A stretch of DNA of 28,542 nt from FEN-1219 sp039933105 (lineage in GTDB: Bacteria; Pseudomonadota; Gammaproteobacteria; Steroidobacterales; Rariloculaceae). The stretch lies in the NCBI GenBank assembly GCA_039933105.1, contig JBDTOT010000054.1:1-28542 (forward strand), written 5' to 3'. Positions 7,321 to 16,056 of this stretch are shown here, in pieces. The notes under the pieces were generated by a model. The model did not search any database. It saw only the letters and a list, made by a program, of their open reading frames with translations, and was not told where the DNA came from. The first letter of the stretch is position 1. Every line of letters begins with the position of its first letter. Position numbers and translations under genes: made by a program.

Positions 7321-8256
7321 CTATTTCTTCTGCTTGGCTTCGTTCGCGCGTGCGGCGGAGAGGATGTTGCGCAGGCCGAAGTTGCCTTCGTGGCATTCGA
7401 ACGGTAGCGAAGGCTGTTGTTCCCGGCCGAGTGGCATCGCGATCGTCCACGGCGCGGTCCACGTCGCGGGATCGTCCATCGTGACGGACCACGCCACCTT
7501 GTCCTCCGCCACGCGCCGGAATCGCTCCGTCAACTTCAACTGACCTGGTATCGCACCGCGATACACCGTGAGCGGATGGAAGTTCGTGCTCTCGACGACG
7601 AGCGTGTCGCCTTCCCAGTGGCCACGGGCGTCGCCCATGTGCAACTGGATCGGTTTGCCGACGTGCGGCCCACCGTCGATCGGGATCACGCGCGCCTCGT
7701 GAATGATCTCGTACGTGATCGTGACGAAGCCCGGCGACTGGAAGATGCCGTACACGTTGCCGTACATCACGGGGATCATCGAGCCCGGCAGGCCGCGGCT
7801 GATGCAGCGATCGAGCGCGCCGAAATCCTTCGGGCTATTGAACTGGCCGCCTTGGAAGCTGCTGCGTTGCGGCCCCGCGTGGCGCGCCTGCGCTTCCGGC
7901 GTCAGCGCCGGGATCTTGCCGTCCTTCGGCTCGACGATGAGCCACGGCTGCGCGCGCTTCGTGAGATCGAGGTTGTCGAGCCACCAGTGATCGGGGCCGC
8001 GCGGCCCCGGCGCCAACGATGCGACCATCTTGTCGGTCGCTTGTTTGCGCACCTGCGTGAGGATTTCCGGCGTGATGTCCGCGAGCGTCTTGCCTTCGAA
8101 CTCCGCGGGCCGCTCGAGTGGCGTGGCGTACTCGTTGTCGTTTGCCCACGTGCCCTGAAGGTCGGGCTCGCCCCACGACGTGCGCGGCGCCTTGTACTCC
8201 TGCGCGTGCGTAGCCGCCGCCAACGCCAGTAACGCAATCAGTATCCACCGCTGCAT
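7321..8256 (-). CDS. Exported protein with PDLQGTW motif, function unknown
   Basis: A 311-residue protein with a signal peptide (1-18, cleavage near THA-QE). The mature N-terminus RTSWGEPDLQGTWAND belongs to a widespread but uncharacterised family of secreted proteins in soil bacteria (xPDLxGxW start), seen in Acidobacteria and in steroid- or aromatic-degrading Proteobacteria; this is from memory. Conserved-looking segments include DRCISRGLPGSMIP, SPGFVTITYEIIHEARVIPIDG and GHWEGDTLVVESTNF, which suggest a beta-rich fold. Two cysteines (in DRCISRG and FECHEGN) could form a disulfide. The ATG at 8256 has AGGGGGAAG just upstream. No enzymatic motif is recognised. The next minus-strand gene upstream, DUF1501, ends 68 bases away. 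Confidence 0.82.
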   Translation of the reverse strand: MQRWILIALLALAAATHAQEYKAPRTSWGEPDLQGTWANDNEYATPLERPAEFEGKTLADITPEILTQVRKQATDKMVASLAPGPRGPDHWWLDNLDLTKRAQPWLIVEPKDGKIPALTPEAQARHAGPQRSSFQGGQFNSPKDFGALDRCISRGLPGSMIPVMYGNVYGIFQSPGFVTITYEIIHEARVIPIDGGPHVGKPIQLHMGDARGHWEGDTLVVESTNFHPLTVYRGAIPGQLKLTERFRRVAEDKVAWSVTMDDPATWTAPWTIAMPLGREQQPSLPFECHEGNFGLRNILSAARANEAKQKK

Positions 8257-8324
8257 AACGCTTCCCCCTGTGCCGCATCTTGCGGCGAGGGGTTTCGGTC
8301 GTCAACGCGACGGCAGAGGTGCGA

Positions 8325-9515
8325 CTAGGTGGTCAAGTGCTCCAATGGCGCGGCGCTCGTGCTATCCGGGAACACCGCACGTTCGAGAGCCGATTCCGCC
8401 AGACCGAACCGTTCGGCGAGTACGCTCTTGAACACGCGGCGCAGATCGGTGGTCGGCTTCAAATCGCGGTTCTCGTAGAGCTCCCGCGCGGCGAGCCCCG
8501 GCCAGTCCGAGACAATGCGGCCGCCCTTCACCGCACCGCCCGCGAGGAACGCGACGCCCCCGGTGCCGTGATCGGTGCCGCGCGTGCCGTTCACGGCCAC
8601 AGTGCGGCCGAACTCCGTCACGACGAGCACGGTCGTGTCGGCCCACACGGGGCCAAGCTCGGTCTTCAACGTCTGAATGCCGGCGTCCAAGCCTTTCAAG
8701 CGCGTGGCCAAGTTGCCCTGCGCGCCGCCCTGATTCGCGTGGGTGTCCCAGCCGCCGACGTCCACGACGGCGATCCGCGGGCCATCCGGGCTCTTCAGGA
8801 AACGTGCGGCGGCGTTCACGAGCGGTGTCACCTGCTGCTGCGAGCCGCCCATCGCGCCGTTCGCGGCGTCGCCGGCGATCGTGCGCGCGTCGAGCGCCTC
8901 GTTCAACTTCGAGGCGAGCGGCGGATCGACAGCCTCGTACAGCTTACGAACGCGCGCGAGCAAATCCTCATCGGCGTTCTGCAGGCGCGACGGCGCCCAC
9001 GTATTGACCGCCACGTCGCCGCGCAGCACGAGCGGCACGGTGTCGTTCAACGCGACCGCGCCGTGTGTGTCGCCCGCGCCATGCATCGCGGCGAGCGCGC
9101 GATTCAGCCAACCGCCGTCCGTGGCGGCTGGAGTGAGCTTGCCGGCTTCGAGCACCTTCTGCGCGTCGAAGTGCGAGCGCTCGCGATACGGTGTGGCGAC
9201 CGCGTGCAGCACCGTGAGCTCGCGCGCCTGGTACAGCGCGTGCAGATTCGCGAGCGATGGGTGCAGGCCGAACGTGCCGTCGAGCTTCAGCACGCCGCCC
9301 TCGGTGCCGGGCGGGCCGAGGGCGAGCGGGCCGCGTAGCGTGTGGTACTGCGAGTCAGCGTACGGCGCGCACGCGGCGAGCCCGTCGAGCGCGCCGCGCA
9401 GGATCACGAGCACGAAGCGCGAGTTCTTGTCGGCGGCCGCAGTGGCGAGACGCGCGAACGGCGCCAGCAACGTGAGTTGCAGCGACGTCTTGAGCAGCGT
9501 GCGGCGATCGACCAT
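8325..9515 (-). CDS. DUF1501 domain protein, Tat-exported
   Basis: This protein of 396 residues matches DUF1501, a branch of the alkaline phosphatase/sulfatase superfamily with unclear activity. The N-terminus MVDRRTLLKTSLQLTLLAPF has a twin-arginine motif (DRRTLLK) followed by a hydrophobic stretch, so export by Tat is likely. Family landmarks are VILRGALDGLAA near residue 36, GWDTHANQGG, VVTEFGRTVAVNGTRGTDHGTGG and FLAGGAVKGGRI. The His/Asp residues in these segments would be the metal site by analogy with the superfamily. The start is four bases after the stop of the DUF1800 gene, and its ribosome-binding site (AGAGGAGA) lies inside that gene's last codons, indicating tight coupling. DUF1800 and DUF1501 are commonly paired in bacteria. 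Confidence 0.92.
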   Translation of the reverse strand: MVDRRTLLKTSLQLTLLAPFARLATAAADKNSRFVLVILRGALDGLAACAPYADSQYHTLRGPLALGPPGTEGGVLKLDGTFGLHPSLANLHALYQARELTVLHAVATPYRERSHFDAQKVLEAGKLTPAATDGGWLNRALAAMHGAGDTHGAVALNDTVPLVLRGDVAVNTWAPSRLQNADEDLLARVRKLYEAVDPPLASKLNEALDARTIAGDAANGAMGGSQQQVTPLVNAAARFLKSPDGPRIAVVDVGGWDTHANQGGAQGNLATRLKGLDAGIQTLKTELGPVWADTTVLVVTEFGRTVAVNGTRGTDHGTGGVAFLAGGAVKGGRIVSDWPGLAARELYENRDLKPTTDLRRVFKSVLAERFGLAESALERAVFPDSTSAAPLEHLTT

Positions 9516-9519
9516 GACG

Positions 9520-11025
9520 CTATCTCCTCTGGAATTCGGGGGCCGAGAGCAGCAGTGCGAAGGCTTGCGCGCCGCTCTCGGCGTTGCGGATGCTCGCCGT
9601 TGTTCGTTCGTCGGCGCTCGCGGGCAGCACGGCGCTCGCGAGCTCGAGAGCGTTGCGCCGATCGCCCACGCGCCGGCCGGCGGCGCCGGCCCACTCGATG
9701 CGCTTCAACAACGCATCGCCGCCGTCCCACGCTGCGGCCGTGTCGGGCCAACCGGCGGGCGACCCCGGTGTGTATGGCCGTTGGCCCATCTCGGACAAGA
9801 ACGCGATCAGGGTTTCAGGCCTCTCCGGCTGCACGTTCATCGCGCGATAGCTCGAGATCACGAAATCTTGCGGCGTTTTGTACTTCGCGAGCGGCTCTTT
9901 CCAGCTCTCGTCCGCGGCGATCAACGCGCGATATACCGGCGTGAGCTCGCCGTCGTTCTTGACGTACACGGCCGCGAGGCGATCGACCAGCGCAGCCGGC
10001 GGCTCGTCGGCCACGAACTGCTGCGCAAGCTTGGTCGCGAGGTGATGCGCGGTGGCCGGGTGCAGCGCGAGGTGCGCGAGCACTTGCTCGCCCTCGGCCA
10101 CGCCGCGTTCCTTGTACTTCTGGCCGAGCACAGTTTTTTCGCCGGGCTCGTGCATGATCGGCCGGAAGAGGAATTCGCCGGGTTTGCCCGGGTCGCCGAG
10201 CAACGCCCGAGCACGCTGGCCACCGGGCAGCCCGCGTTGGCCGATCTGACCGCCGATGGACCAACCGGTCAACACCCGCGCGAATTCCGTCACGTCGTGT
10301 TGCGTGTAGCCGCCATCGACGCCGAGCGTGTGCAGCTCCAGAATTTCGCGCGCCAGATTTTCGTTCAGGCCGAGTGTGCGTCCGCGGCGGCGCGCGAGCT
10401 CAGCAGCGCCGGAGCTCGCGCCCATCGACGTGGTGTTGTCGAGGTACAGATTCATGCCGGGATGGCGTTCCGCTGCAAGCAGCAGAGTGCGGAAATTGCC
10501 GAGCACGTGCGGCCGAATCGCTTCCTGCTCGTACAGGCCGCAGATGGGGCCCACGAGTTGCTTGTCCGCCGAGATTGCGAAGTGGTTCGACCAGAAGTGC
10601 ACGAGCCGCTCGACGAACGGCGTGTCGGACTCGATCGCGCGGCGGTGCCGCTCGTTGACCTGGGCGATGTAGTTCTCGCGCACGAACTCGCGGAACTCCT
10701 TGATCGCCTGCTCGTCGATGCCGGGGCTTGCGGGCGGCGGTTTGTCGCCGTCGCTTGCGGCCTTCGGCGGGGTGCCGCGCTCAGTGGGCGCGACGCTGGC
10801 GCGGAATTGCGCCGCGGCCTGGCGGGCGACGCGCAGATCGCGAAATTTCACCAGGACGCTTGCCGAGGCGGGCTGCTCCGTCTTCGGCGCGTCGGCCGTT
10901 TTGGCGGTGGCCGAGAACTGGGCATCGAGCCAGCCGCGTGGATCGCTCCCGATGGCGGCGCCGTCCTTGGGGCGGGCGCCCAAGCCGAAGCGGTTGGCGG
11001 CGATGGCCGCCGTAGGGCTCAGCAT
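9520..11025 (-). CDS. DUF1800 domain protein
   Basis: This encodes 501 residues matching DUF1800 across most of the length. The start AAIAANRFGLGARP is the family N-terminal motif. Further landmarks are FWSNHFAIS around residue 168, MNLYLDNTTSMG, NLAREILELHTLGVDGGYTQHDVTEFARVLTGWS near residues 235-270, and GWPDTAAAWDGG towards the C-terminus. The fold and activity are not established. No convincing signal peptide is visible, unlike its Tat-bearing partner. It starts at ATG 11025 with GGAGAA upstream and is followed after four bases by DUF1501, so the two are co-translated. It is divergent from the 11192-12313 gene across a 166-base gap that must hold both promoters. Confidence 0.92.
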   Translation of the reverse strand: MLSPTAAIAANRFGLGARPKDGAAIGSDPRGWLDAQFSATAKTADAPKTEQPASASVLVKFRDLRVARQAAAQFRASVAPTERGTPPKAASDGDKPPPASPGIDEQAIKEFREFVRENYIAQVNERHRRAIESDTPFVERLVHFWSNHFAISADKQLVGPICGLYEQEAIRPHVLGNFRTLLLAAERHPGMNLYLDNTTSMGASSGAAELARRRGRTLGLNENLAREILELHTLGVDGGYTQHDVTEFARVLTGWSIGGQIGQRGLPGGQRARALLGDPGKPGEFLFRPIMHEPGEKTVLGQKYKERGVAEGEQVLAHLALHPATAHHLATKLAQQFVADEPPAALVDRLAAVYVKNDGELTPVYRALIAADESWKEPLAKYKTPQDFVISSYRAMNVQPERPETLIAFLSEMGQRPYTPGSPAGWPDTAAAWDGGDALLKRIEWAGAAGRRVGDRRNALELASAVLPASADERTTASIRNAESGAQAFALLLSAPEFQRR

Positions 11026-11191
11026 AGGTTCTCCATGCGTTGAGAACGCAGTGTGCCATGCCGGGGTTTACAGGCCGCTGAACCCACCCCGCGGTTATGT
11101 TGCGAATCCCGCCAAAACGGGCCGAAACGGCGCACGACTAGCCGTGCCGCCCATCGCATAGTCCTAGCCCACACGTTGCAGGGAGGCAGCC

Positions 11192-12313
11192 GTGAAGCTA
11201 GGAGCCCGGATCGCTTTCGTCGTCTCGCTCGCCGCCAATGTCGCGGCGCTGTACCTGCTTCTCGAGGGGCCGCGGGCAGCGGACGCTCCCTTGGTACTCG
11301 CGGCGTCAGCGCCCCCGGCTGAGAGAGCAGTGCAACCGGAGGGCGACGCGCTCGCGTATCGCGATGACTTGCTCACGCGCGGGCTTTCCCTCGAAGAGAC
11401 GAAGCCGCTCGTGCTGGCGCGGCTGATGGCGGAGCTTGCGCCTGTCGAGCACGGTGACGGCGCCGACGACTACTGGCGTTCCGGCTACGCAATCGCTGCC
11501 GTAGAAAATGTCCGGCAACGAGTAGCGGAGGCGGATCGCGTCCGCGCGCGGCTGCTCGAGTTGTACGGTGCGCCGGCACGCCAGGACCTGGTGTTCGCGC
11601 CGGTGTTCGAGCCGCTCGACGCACGGTACGCGTTTCTCACGCCCGAGCAGCAGCTCGCGCTGCAAAAGCTTCAGCTCGACCGCCAGGCGAAGATCGCGAA
11701 AGGCGCGCCATCCAAATCTCCGCCCGCCCCCGGAATCGCGGCCGAGCCCGCGGGCGCTCGCGCGTCGCCAACCGTGCAAGCGGCGCAGGAGCTGCGCGAA
11801 GGGCTTGGGGCCGACGCCGCGTTGCAGTACCTGTACCGCTTCTCGCCGCTGGCAGACCAACTGCGCTCAGCGAACGTCGATCTTTCTGCAGCGGGCTTTC
11901 GCAGCGTGTTCGACACGCTGCTGAAATTCGAGGCTGCCACTGATCCGCAGACGTTCACGCGCACTCGTGAAGCGTTGCGTAGTGCCTTGGGCGACGCGCG
12001 ATTCACGCAACTTTGGGCCGTACGCGATCCGCTGTTCGGCTTGATCGCGGCCGAAGGCCGGCAGCAGGGTCTCGCGGACGGAGCTATCTCCGCGAGTTAT
12101 GCCGTGTTCAACGATGCGCAGGACCGACTCGCAGCCGCCGCGGATCGGCTCGCGTCCGTAGATCCCCGGCGCGCGGCCTCGGAATTGAGCGGCATTCAGC
12201 AGGACATGCAGCAACGGCTCGCAAACCTCGTCGGCCAGGACGTCGCCGACGCGCTGGTGCGAGCGTCGATGCACTTTTCGATTTCGATGCAACCAACGTC
12301 GTCCGCCAACTAA
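11192..12313 (+). CDS. Membrane-anchored helical protein, unknown function
   Basis: A 373-residue protein with an uncleaved-looking N-terminal membrane anchor (about residues 7-25) and a long, Ala/Arg/Glu-rich helical periplasmic part. A Pro/Ala-rich linker near residues 175-195 (SPPAPGIAAEPAGARASP) separates two helical halves. The C-terminal half includes FDTLLKFEAATDPQTFTRT and ISASYAVFNDAQDRLAAA. I do not recognise the family. The start is GTG at 11192, backed by GGGAGG at 11181-11186. It lies 12 bases before the secreted toxin-like gene, so they probably share a transcript; a chaperone or anchoring role for that protein is speculative. There are no cysteines and no catalytic motif. Confidence 0.75.
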   Translation: MKLGARIAFVVSLAANVAALYLLLEGPRAADAPLVLAASAPPAERAVQPEGDALAYRDDLLTRGLSLEETKPLVLARLMAELAPVEHGDGADDYWRSGYAIAAVENVRQRVAEADRVRARLLELYGAPARQDLVFAPVFEPLDARYAFLTPEQQLALQKLQLDRQAKIAKGAPSKSPPAPGIAAEPAGARASPTVQAAQELREGLGADAALQYLYRFSPLADQLRSANVDLSAAGFRSVFDTLLKFEAATDPQTFTRTREALRSALGDARFTQLWAVRDPLFGLIAAEGRQQGLADGAISASYAVFNDAQDRLAAAADRLASVDPRRAASELSGIQQDMQQRLANLVGQDVADALVRASMHFSISMQPTSSAN

Positions 12314-12325
12314 GGGAGTAGGGCA

Positions 12326-14020
12326 GTGAAGACATCAAAGGGAATATTGTTGGGGCTCGCATTGCTGTGCTCGCGCTTCGCGGGCGCGTACACGCCGCCG
12401 CCCACGGCGCCGGCGTCGAGCGCAAACGGAAGCTATTCCGTTAGCTGGATAGTGCAGTGCGGGAGCGGCTGCTTTTCGCAGTGGCTCGAAGAGAAGGTCG
12501 GCACAGGTGGTTTCGTGTCGGTGGGAGGCAGTTCGCCGCTGATGTATAGCGCCAAGCCCGCCGGGCAATACACGTATCGGATTGCGCGGGTGCTGGGCAG
12601 TTACGTGCCGCCTTACTACATGGTCCCTTACTACCTGACGGAGTACAGCACCGAGGTGACCGTCAACGTCGGCGCAGCGCTGCCGCCTCTCGATCCGTTG
12701 CTGTCGCAGCGCAGCTATCAGTACCAGACTCGCGTCGGCGACATCAACTACGACGGGCGCCGCGACCTGTTCATTCAGCGCGTGTCTGGCGGCGTAGCGA
12801 ACAACGGCGTGCTGGACAAAGTCATCGTGCAGCAGACGTCCACGCCGGGGCAGTACGTGCTCGTCCCGCCGACAGCGGCGCAAGCGGTGGTGGCCGCCGC
12901 GTGGCCGGCATCCCCAGCGCAAGTGGCCGTGGAGGACATCAACGTCGATGGCTTCGTCGACGTCACGGTAAAAGGCGTGGCGGGCGCGCTCGGCGTCCCC
13001 GGCGCTGCCAACCTGATCGTTTTTTCGCCGGGCGCGCCGTTCGCGTCGGTGCCCAAAGGCATTCGCACGTTGGACACGGATCTGCTGCGCTTCGTTGGCA
13101 ACATGCTCGACTATGAAGTCGATCAAAACTACTTCGTGAACAACGCCCCGTACGTCTACTACTTCTATGTGTACTCGTGGTCCACGTGCGGCGGTGCGTC
13201 GGCCTCTGACCCGCTCTATGGCTACACGGGTTGCTTCGGGTTCAACCAGGTGGTCAGCGGCTACTATCAGGACTACTCGCAGTTCTCGAGCGCGGCCGTC
13301 GCGATCTCGGACGCATCGGCGAAGGCGGCGAGCGGCCAAACATCTTCGACAGCGGCGGTGGACGCCATCGATCGCACAGCCGAGGGTGTGCTCAAGACCC
13401 CGATCGGCGGCTGGGGCATGGAGGAGGTGCTGGGCTCGACGGGCGAACACACGAATGTCGACGCGCGTCGCGTACTGGAGGTGTTCTGGTCCATTCTCGG
13501 CATCGGCCGCGCGAGCGCCGATGAGGTGCACACCGACAAAGCGCCGGCACAAGTACCGCGCCTGCCGGGAACGATCTACGTGACGAAGCGCACGCTAGGT
13601 CTGCCGGTGGCCCTGCACGTAGCGCTCGAGTATGCGAGCCCCGTGAGCGTCTTCCGTTCCATCAGCGCGTACGATTCGGACGATCGCGCCGGCGTCGATG
13701 GTCGGCTCATCAGCGAAAAGAACTGGTCCCGCGATCTGCCCGCTCTAATGATGACCGCGTCGGAGGTCCAGCGGCCGGCAAACTACACTACGAACGATGC
13801 CTATTGGCTGCGACTGTTGACGGCAGATAGCGCTTACGTCGACGGAAGTCTGCCGTACGATCTGCTTCCGAGCATCGGCAAGGGGGGATACAACTGCGCG
13901 AGCTATGCTCATGGAATCCTGAATGCAACGGGTGGCGTCGCCACTCGCATTCCCGAGAGCGGCAATTGGACAAACATGTGGGGCTGGGGCGTGCCCGTTC
14001 CGTCTTCGTTCTTCAACTGA
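12326..14020 (+). CDS. Secreted FG-GAP-type protein with papain-like tip, putative toxin
   Basis: A 564-residue protein with signal peptide 1-21. Residues about 25-115 resemble the FN3-like domain (SSANGSYSVSW to AGQYTYRIARV) found at the front of secreted RHS/YD-repeat proteins. Two calcium-loop FG-GAP/VCBS-like motifs follow: DINYDGRRD (from Asp139) and DINVDGFVD (from Asp204). There is no RHS repeat core. The C-terminal region carries LHVALEY (His431) and then GGYNCASYAHGILNATGG (Cys524), a His-before-Cys order like permuted NlpC/P60 or LRAT-type papain folds, and like tips of RHS toxins that read NSNS in place of NCAS. Catalysis is inferred. The start is GTG at 12326 after a GGGAGTAGGG site. 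A membrane protein follows after 10 bases. Confidence 0.78.
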   Translation: MKTSKGILLGLALLCSRFAGAYTPPPTAPASSANGSYSVSWIVQCGSGCFSQWLEEKVGTGGFVSVGGSSPLMYSAKPAGQYTYRIARVLGSYVPPYYMVPYYLTEYSTEVTVNVGAALPPLDPLLSQRSYQYQTRVGDINYDGRRDLFIQRVSGGVANNGVLDKVIVQQTSTPGQYVLVPPTAAQAVVAAAWPASPAQVAVEDINVDGFVDVTVKGVAGALGVPGAANLIVFSPGAPFASVPKGIRTLDTDLLRFVGNMLDYEVDQNYFVNNAPYVYYFYVYSWSTCGGASASDPLYGYTGCFGFNQVVSGYYQDYSQFSSAAVAISDASAKAASGQTSSTAAVDAIDRTAEGVLKTPIGGWGMEEVLGSTGEHTNVDARRVLEVFWSILGIGRASADEVHTDKAPAQVPRLPGTIYVTKRTLGLPVALHVALEYASPVSVFRSISAYDSDDRAGVDGRLISEKNWSRDLPALMMTASEVQRPANYTTNDAYWLRLLTADSAYVDGSLPYDLLPSIGKGGYNCASYAHGILNATGGVATRIPESGNWTNMWGWGVPVPSSFFN

Positions 14021-14030
14021 CGTTCAACAC

Positions 14031-14549
14031 ATGACGAATACCGCTGGGAGCAAGGTCGATAACGTGTCGAGTCCAATGGACTACAAACGGGCCGCCGTCG
14101 GGATCGCGATCATCGTGGCGGCATCCGGTCTGATGCCATTTGCAGATGACACCACGCCGCTGATCCCCATACCGTCGCACAATTTCGCGGCTTGGTTGTT
14201 CTTGTCCTGGGGGTATCTGCTTTTTCTCCCTGCGGTTTTCGTTGTGTCGTTTCGGGCGCTTGCGGGTCGGGCAATCTCGCGCACGTGGGTGCTCGGTGTG
14301 GCTCTCCTGGTCGCGGCGTTCGATGCCTATTGGATCTCCACCTACTGGTCGTTGGGGCTCGACTATCCCGGGCACGCATTCGTGCACGCCGTAGCGATCG
14401 AGAATGCGCTGGCATTCGCTCTTGTCGTTGGGCTCGCAGTCGTCGGCGTGGTTCGTCGATCGAGCGCAGTCAGCGAATACGCCTACATAGGACTCTTCGT
14501 TGCCCTTGGCTGGTGCGCATTCCCGCTGTTCGGTCATTTTGATCTTTAA
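14031..14549 (+). CDS. Multi-pass membrane protein, possible immunity partner
   Basis: This small protein (172 residues from ATG 14031) has about five hydrophobic helices, for example around VGIAIIVAASGLMPFA, WLFLSWGYLLFLPAVFVV and YIGLFVALGWCAFPLF. I do not recognise the family. The ATG at 14031 has no clear ribosome-binding site. A GTG at 14064 follows GGGAGCAAGG with suitable spacing and gives a protein starting SSPMDYKRAAVG, so the shorter start is equally likely. It begins 10 bases after the putative secreted toxin gene and is co-oriented with it. By position it could be an immunity or export partner, which is inference from gene order only. Confidence 0.7.
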   Translation: MTNTAGSKVDNVSSPMDYKRAAVGIAIIVAASGLMPFADDTTPLIPIPSHNFAAWLFLSWGYLLFLPAVFVVSFRALAGRAISRTWVLGVALLVAAFDAYWISTYWSLGLDYPGHAFVHAVAIENALAFALVVGLAVVGVVRRSSAVSEYAYIGLFVALGWCAFPLFGHFDL

Positions 14550-14623
14550 TCCGCTTGCGCGCCGTGTGGCATCCCCCTTCCCGAAGGGCGTAGCATCCCT
14601 CGAATCCACGAAGGGGAATTCGC

Positions 14624-15985
14624 ATGCGTTCGATTGTCGGGATGTTCGTAGTGGCCGGTTCGTTGTGCGCGGCGGCGGGTGCTGCGCACGCTCAAGCCGG
14701 CGGGCCCGGCACGCCGTGGCGCGGCGCCGGGCCGCAGCCGTGCTTTGGTATCGACGCGTTCGCGACGCAGTGTGCCGCGCCGGCGCGCACGATCGTGATT
14801 CGCGCGGGCCGGCTGTTTGACAGCAATGGGGGCAAGGTGCTCGCCGACCGCGTGATCGTGATCCGGGGCGACCGCATCACGGACATCGGGACGTCTGAGC
14901 AGACGAAGATCCCGGACAACGCGCAGATCATCGACCTCAGCGAAGCCACGGTGTTGCCGGGGCTCATCGACGCGCACACGCACATGTTCAACACGCCGGG
15001 GCCCGGCATGTCGCGCGAACTGTCGACGTTGATCGCCGTGCAGAACGTGCAGGCCGATCTGCGTGCGGGCTTTACGTCCATTCGCGACATGAGCAGCCAT
15101 GACAACGGTTATGCCGACATCGACATCCGCGACGCGATCGACAAGGGTCTGATCGACGGCCCGCGAGCGCAGGTGTCTACCCGCGGGATTCGATGGGGAG
15201 AGGCGGGCTACGGCGTGCCGCCGAACCCGCTCGGTCCCGCGATCGTGCGTGACGTCGACGAGGCCCGTGCTGCGGTGCGCGACCAGATCGGCCACGGCGC
15301 CGACTGGATCAAGCTGTTTCCGGGCGGCGCCTATTCGTTTGTGGCGGACGGCACGGCGCAGTACGTCACGACCTATCCGCTGCCGGTCCTCGAGGCGCTG
15401 ATCGACGAAACGCACAAGCTCGGCCACAAGACGGCGTGCCACGTGTTTGGCGGGGAAGGGCTCAAGAACGCAATTGAGGCGGGATGCGACACGGTCGAGC
15501 ACGCGTTCGGGCTCAGCCAGGAGCAGGCGACGCTCATGGTGCAGAAAGGGTTGTATTACGACCCCACGTTGCAGCGTTACATCGAACCGTACATGGACGA
15601 CAACGACGACAAGAGCACTGGCGGCAAGTACCGCATGAGCAAGATTTTCGCGGGCGCTGTGAGCCTGGCGGCGAAGACGCAGGGCTTGAAGATCATGATG
15701 GGCAGCGGCGCGGACGGAGCCACGTACGTGCACGGCACTCAGGCGCTCGACTTCGAAGCGCTAGTCAAACGCGGCGGGCTCACACCGGCTCGTGCGTTGC
15801 AGGCAGGCACGGTGATCAATGCCGAGATCATGGGCGTCAAGGACCGGGTCGGGTCTCTCGATAGAGGCAAGTTCGCGGACCTGATCGCCGTGGCCGGCGA
15901 TCCCGTGGCCGACATCACCGAACTGAAGCGCGTGAAGTTCGTAATGAAGGGCGGCAAAATCATTCGCGATGAGCTTACCCACTGA
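14624..15985 (+). CDS. Exported metal-dependent amidohydrolase
   Basis: An exported member (signal peptide 1-23) of the amidohydrolase superfamily, 453 residues, similar to the imidazolonepropionase-like/Xaa-Pro dipeptidase-like group. The mononuclear or binuclear metal site is complete by eye: HxH at His118/His120 (DAHTHMF), Lys230 (DWIKLF) as the likely carboxylated bridge, His273 (ACHVFG), His293 (VEHAFG) and Asp364 (GSGADG). The N- and C-terminal strands (VIRAGRLFDSNGG; GSLDRGKFADLIAVAGDP) form the usual composite beta-sandwich. The substrate is unknown; related enzymes act on dipeptides or cyclic amides. The ATG at 14624 follows AAGGGGAA. The gene is 74 bases downstream of the membrane protein and 71 bases before the cyclophilin gene. 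Confidence 0.92.
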   Translation: MRSIVGMFVVAGSLCAAAGAAHAQAGGPGTPWRGAGPQPCFGIDAFATQCAAPARTIVIRAGRLFDSNGGKVLADRVIVIRGDRITDIGTSEQTKIPDNAQIIDLSEATVLPGLIDAHTHMFNTPGPGMSRELSTLIAVQNVQADLRAGFTSIRDMSSHDNGYADIDIRDAIDKGLIDGPRAQVSTRGIRWGEAGYGVPPNPLGPAIVRDVDEARAAVRDQIGHGADWIKLFPGGAYSFVADGTAQYVTTYPLPVLEALIDETHKLGHKTACHVFGGEGLKNAIEAGCDTVEHAFGLSQEQATLMVQKGLYYDPTLQRYIEPYMDDNDDKSTGGKYRMSKIFAGAVSLAAKTQGLKIMMGSGADGATYVHGTQALDFEALVKRGGLTPARALQAGTVINAEIMGVKDRVGSLDRGKFADLIAVAGDPVADITELKRVKFVMKGGKIIRDELTH

Positions 15986-16056
15986 GCCCGCAGTGCCACG
16001 TGCGCGCCGCGTTGGTTAGAATGTCAGCAGATGCAAAGCGGCAGGAGCAGCGGCGG

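Noticed and set aside
8743..11043. Long plus-strand frame opposite DUF1501 and DUF1800
   Set aside because: Low-complexity translation with no motif; the minus-strand frames carry the conserved family motifs.
11026..11191. Possible regulatory inverted repeats in the DUF1800/11192 divergent gap
   Set aside because: Only short, imperfect matches (for example GGGTT with AACCC) were found; nothing above chance for the composition.
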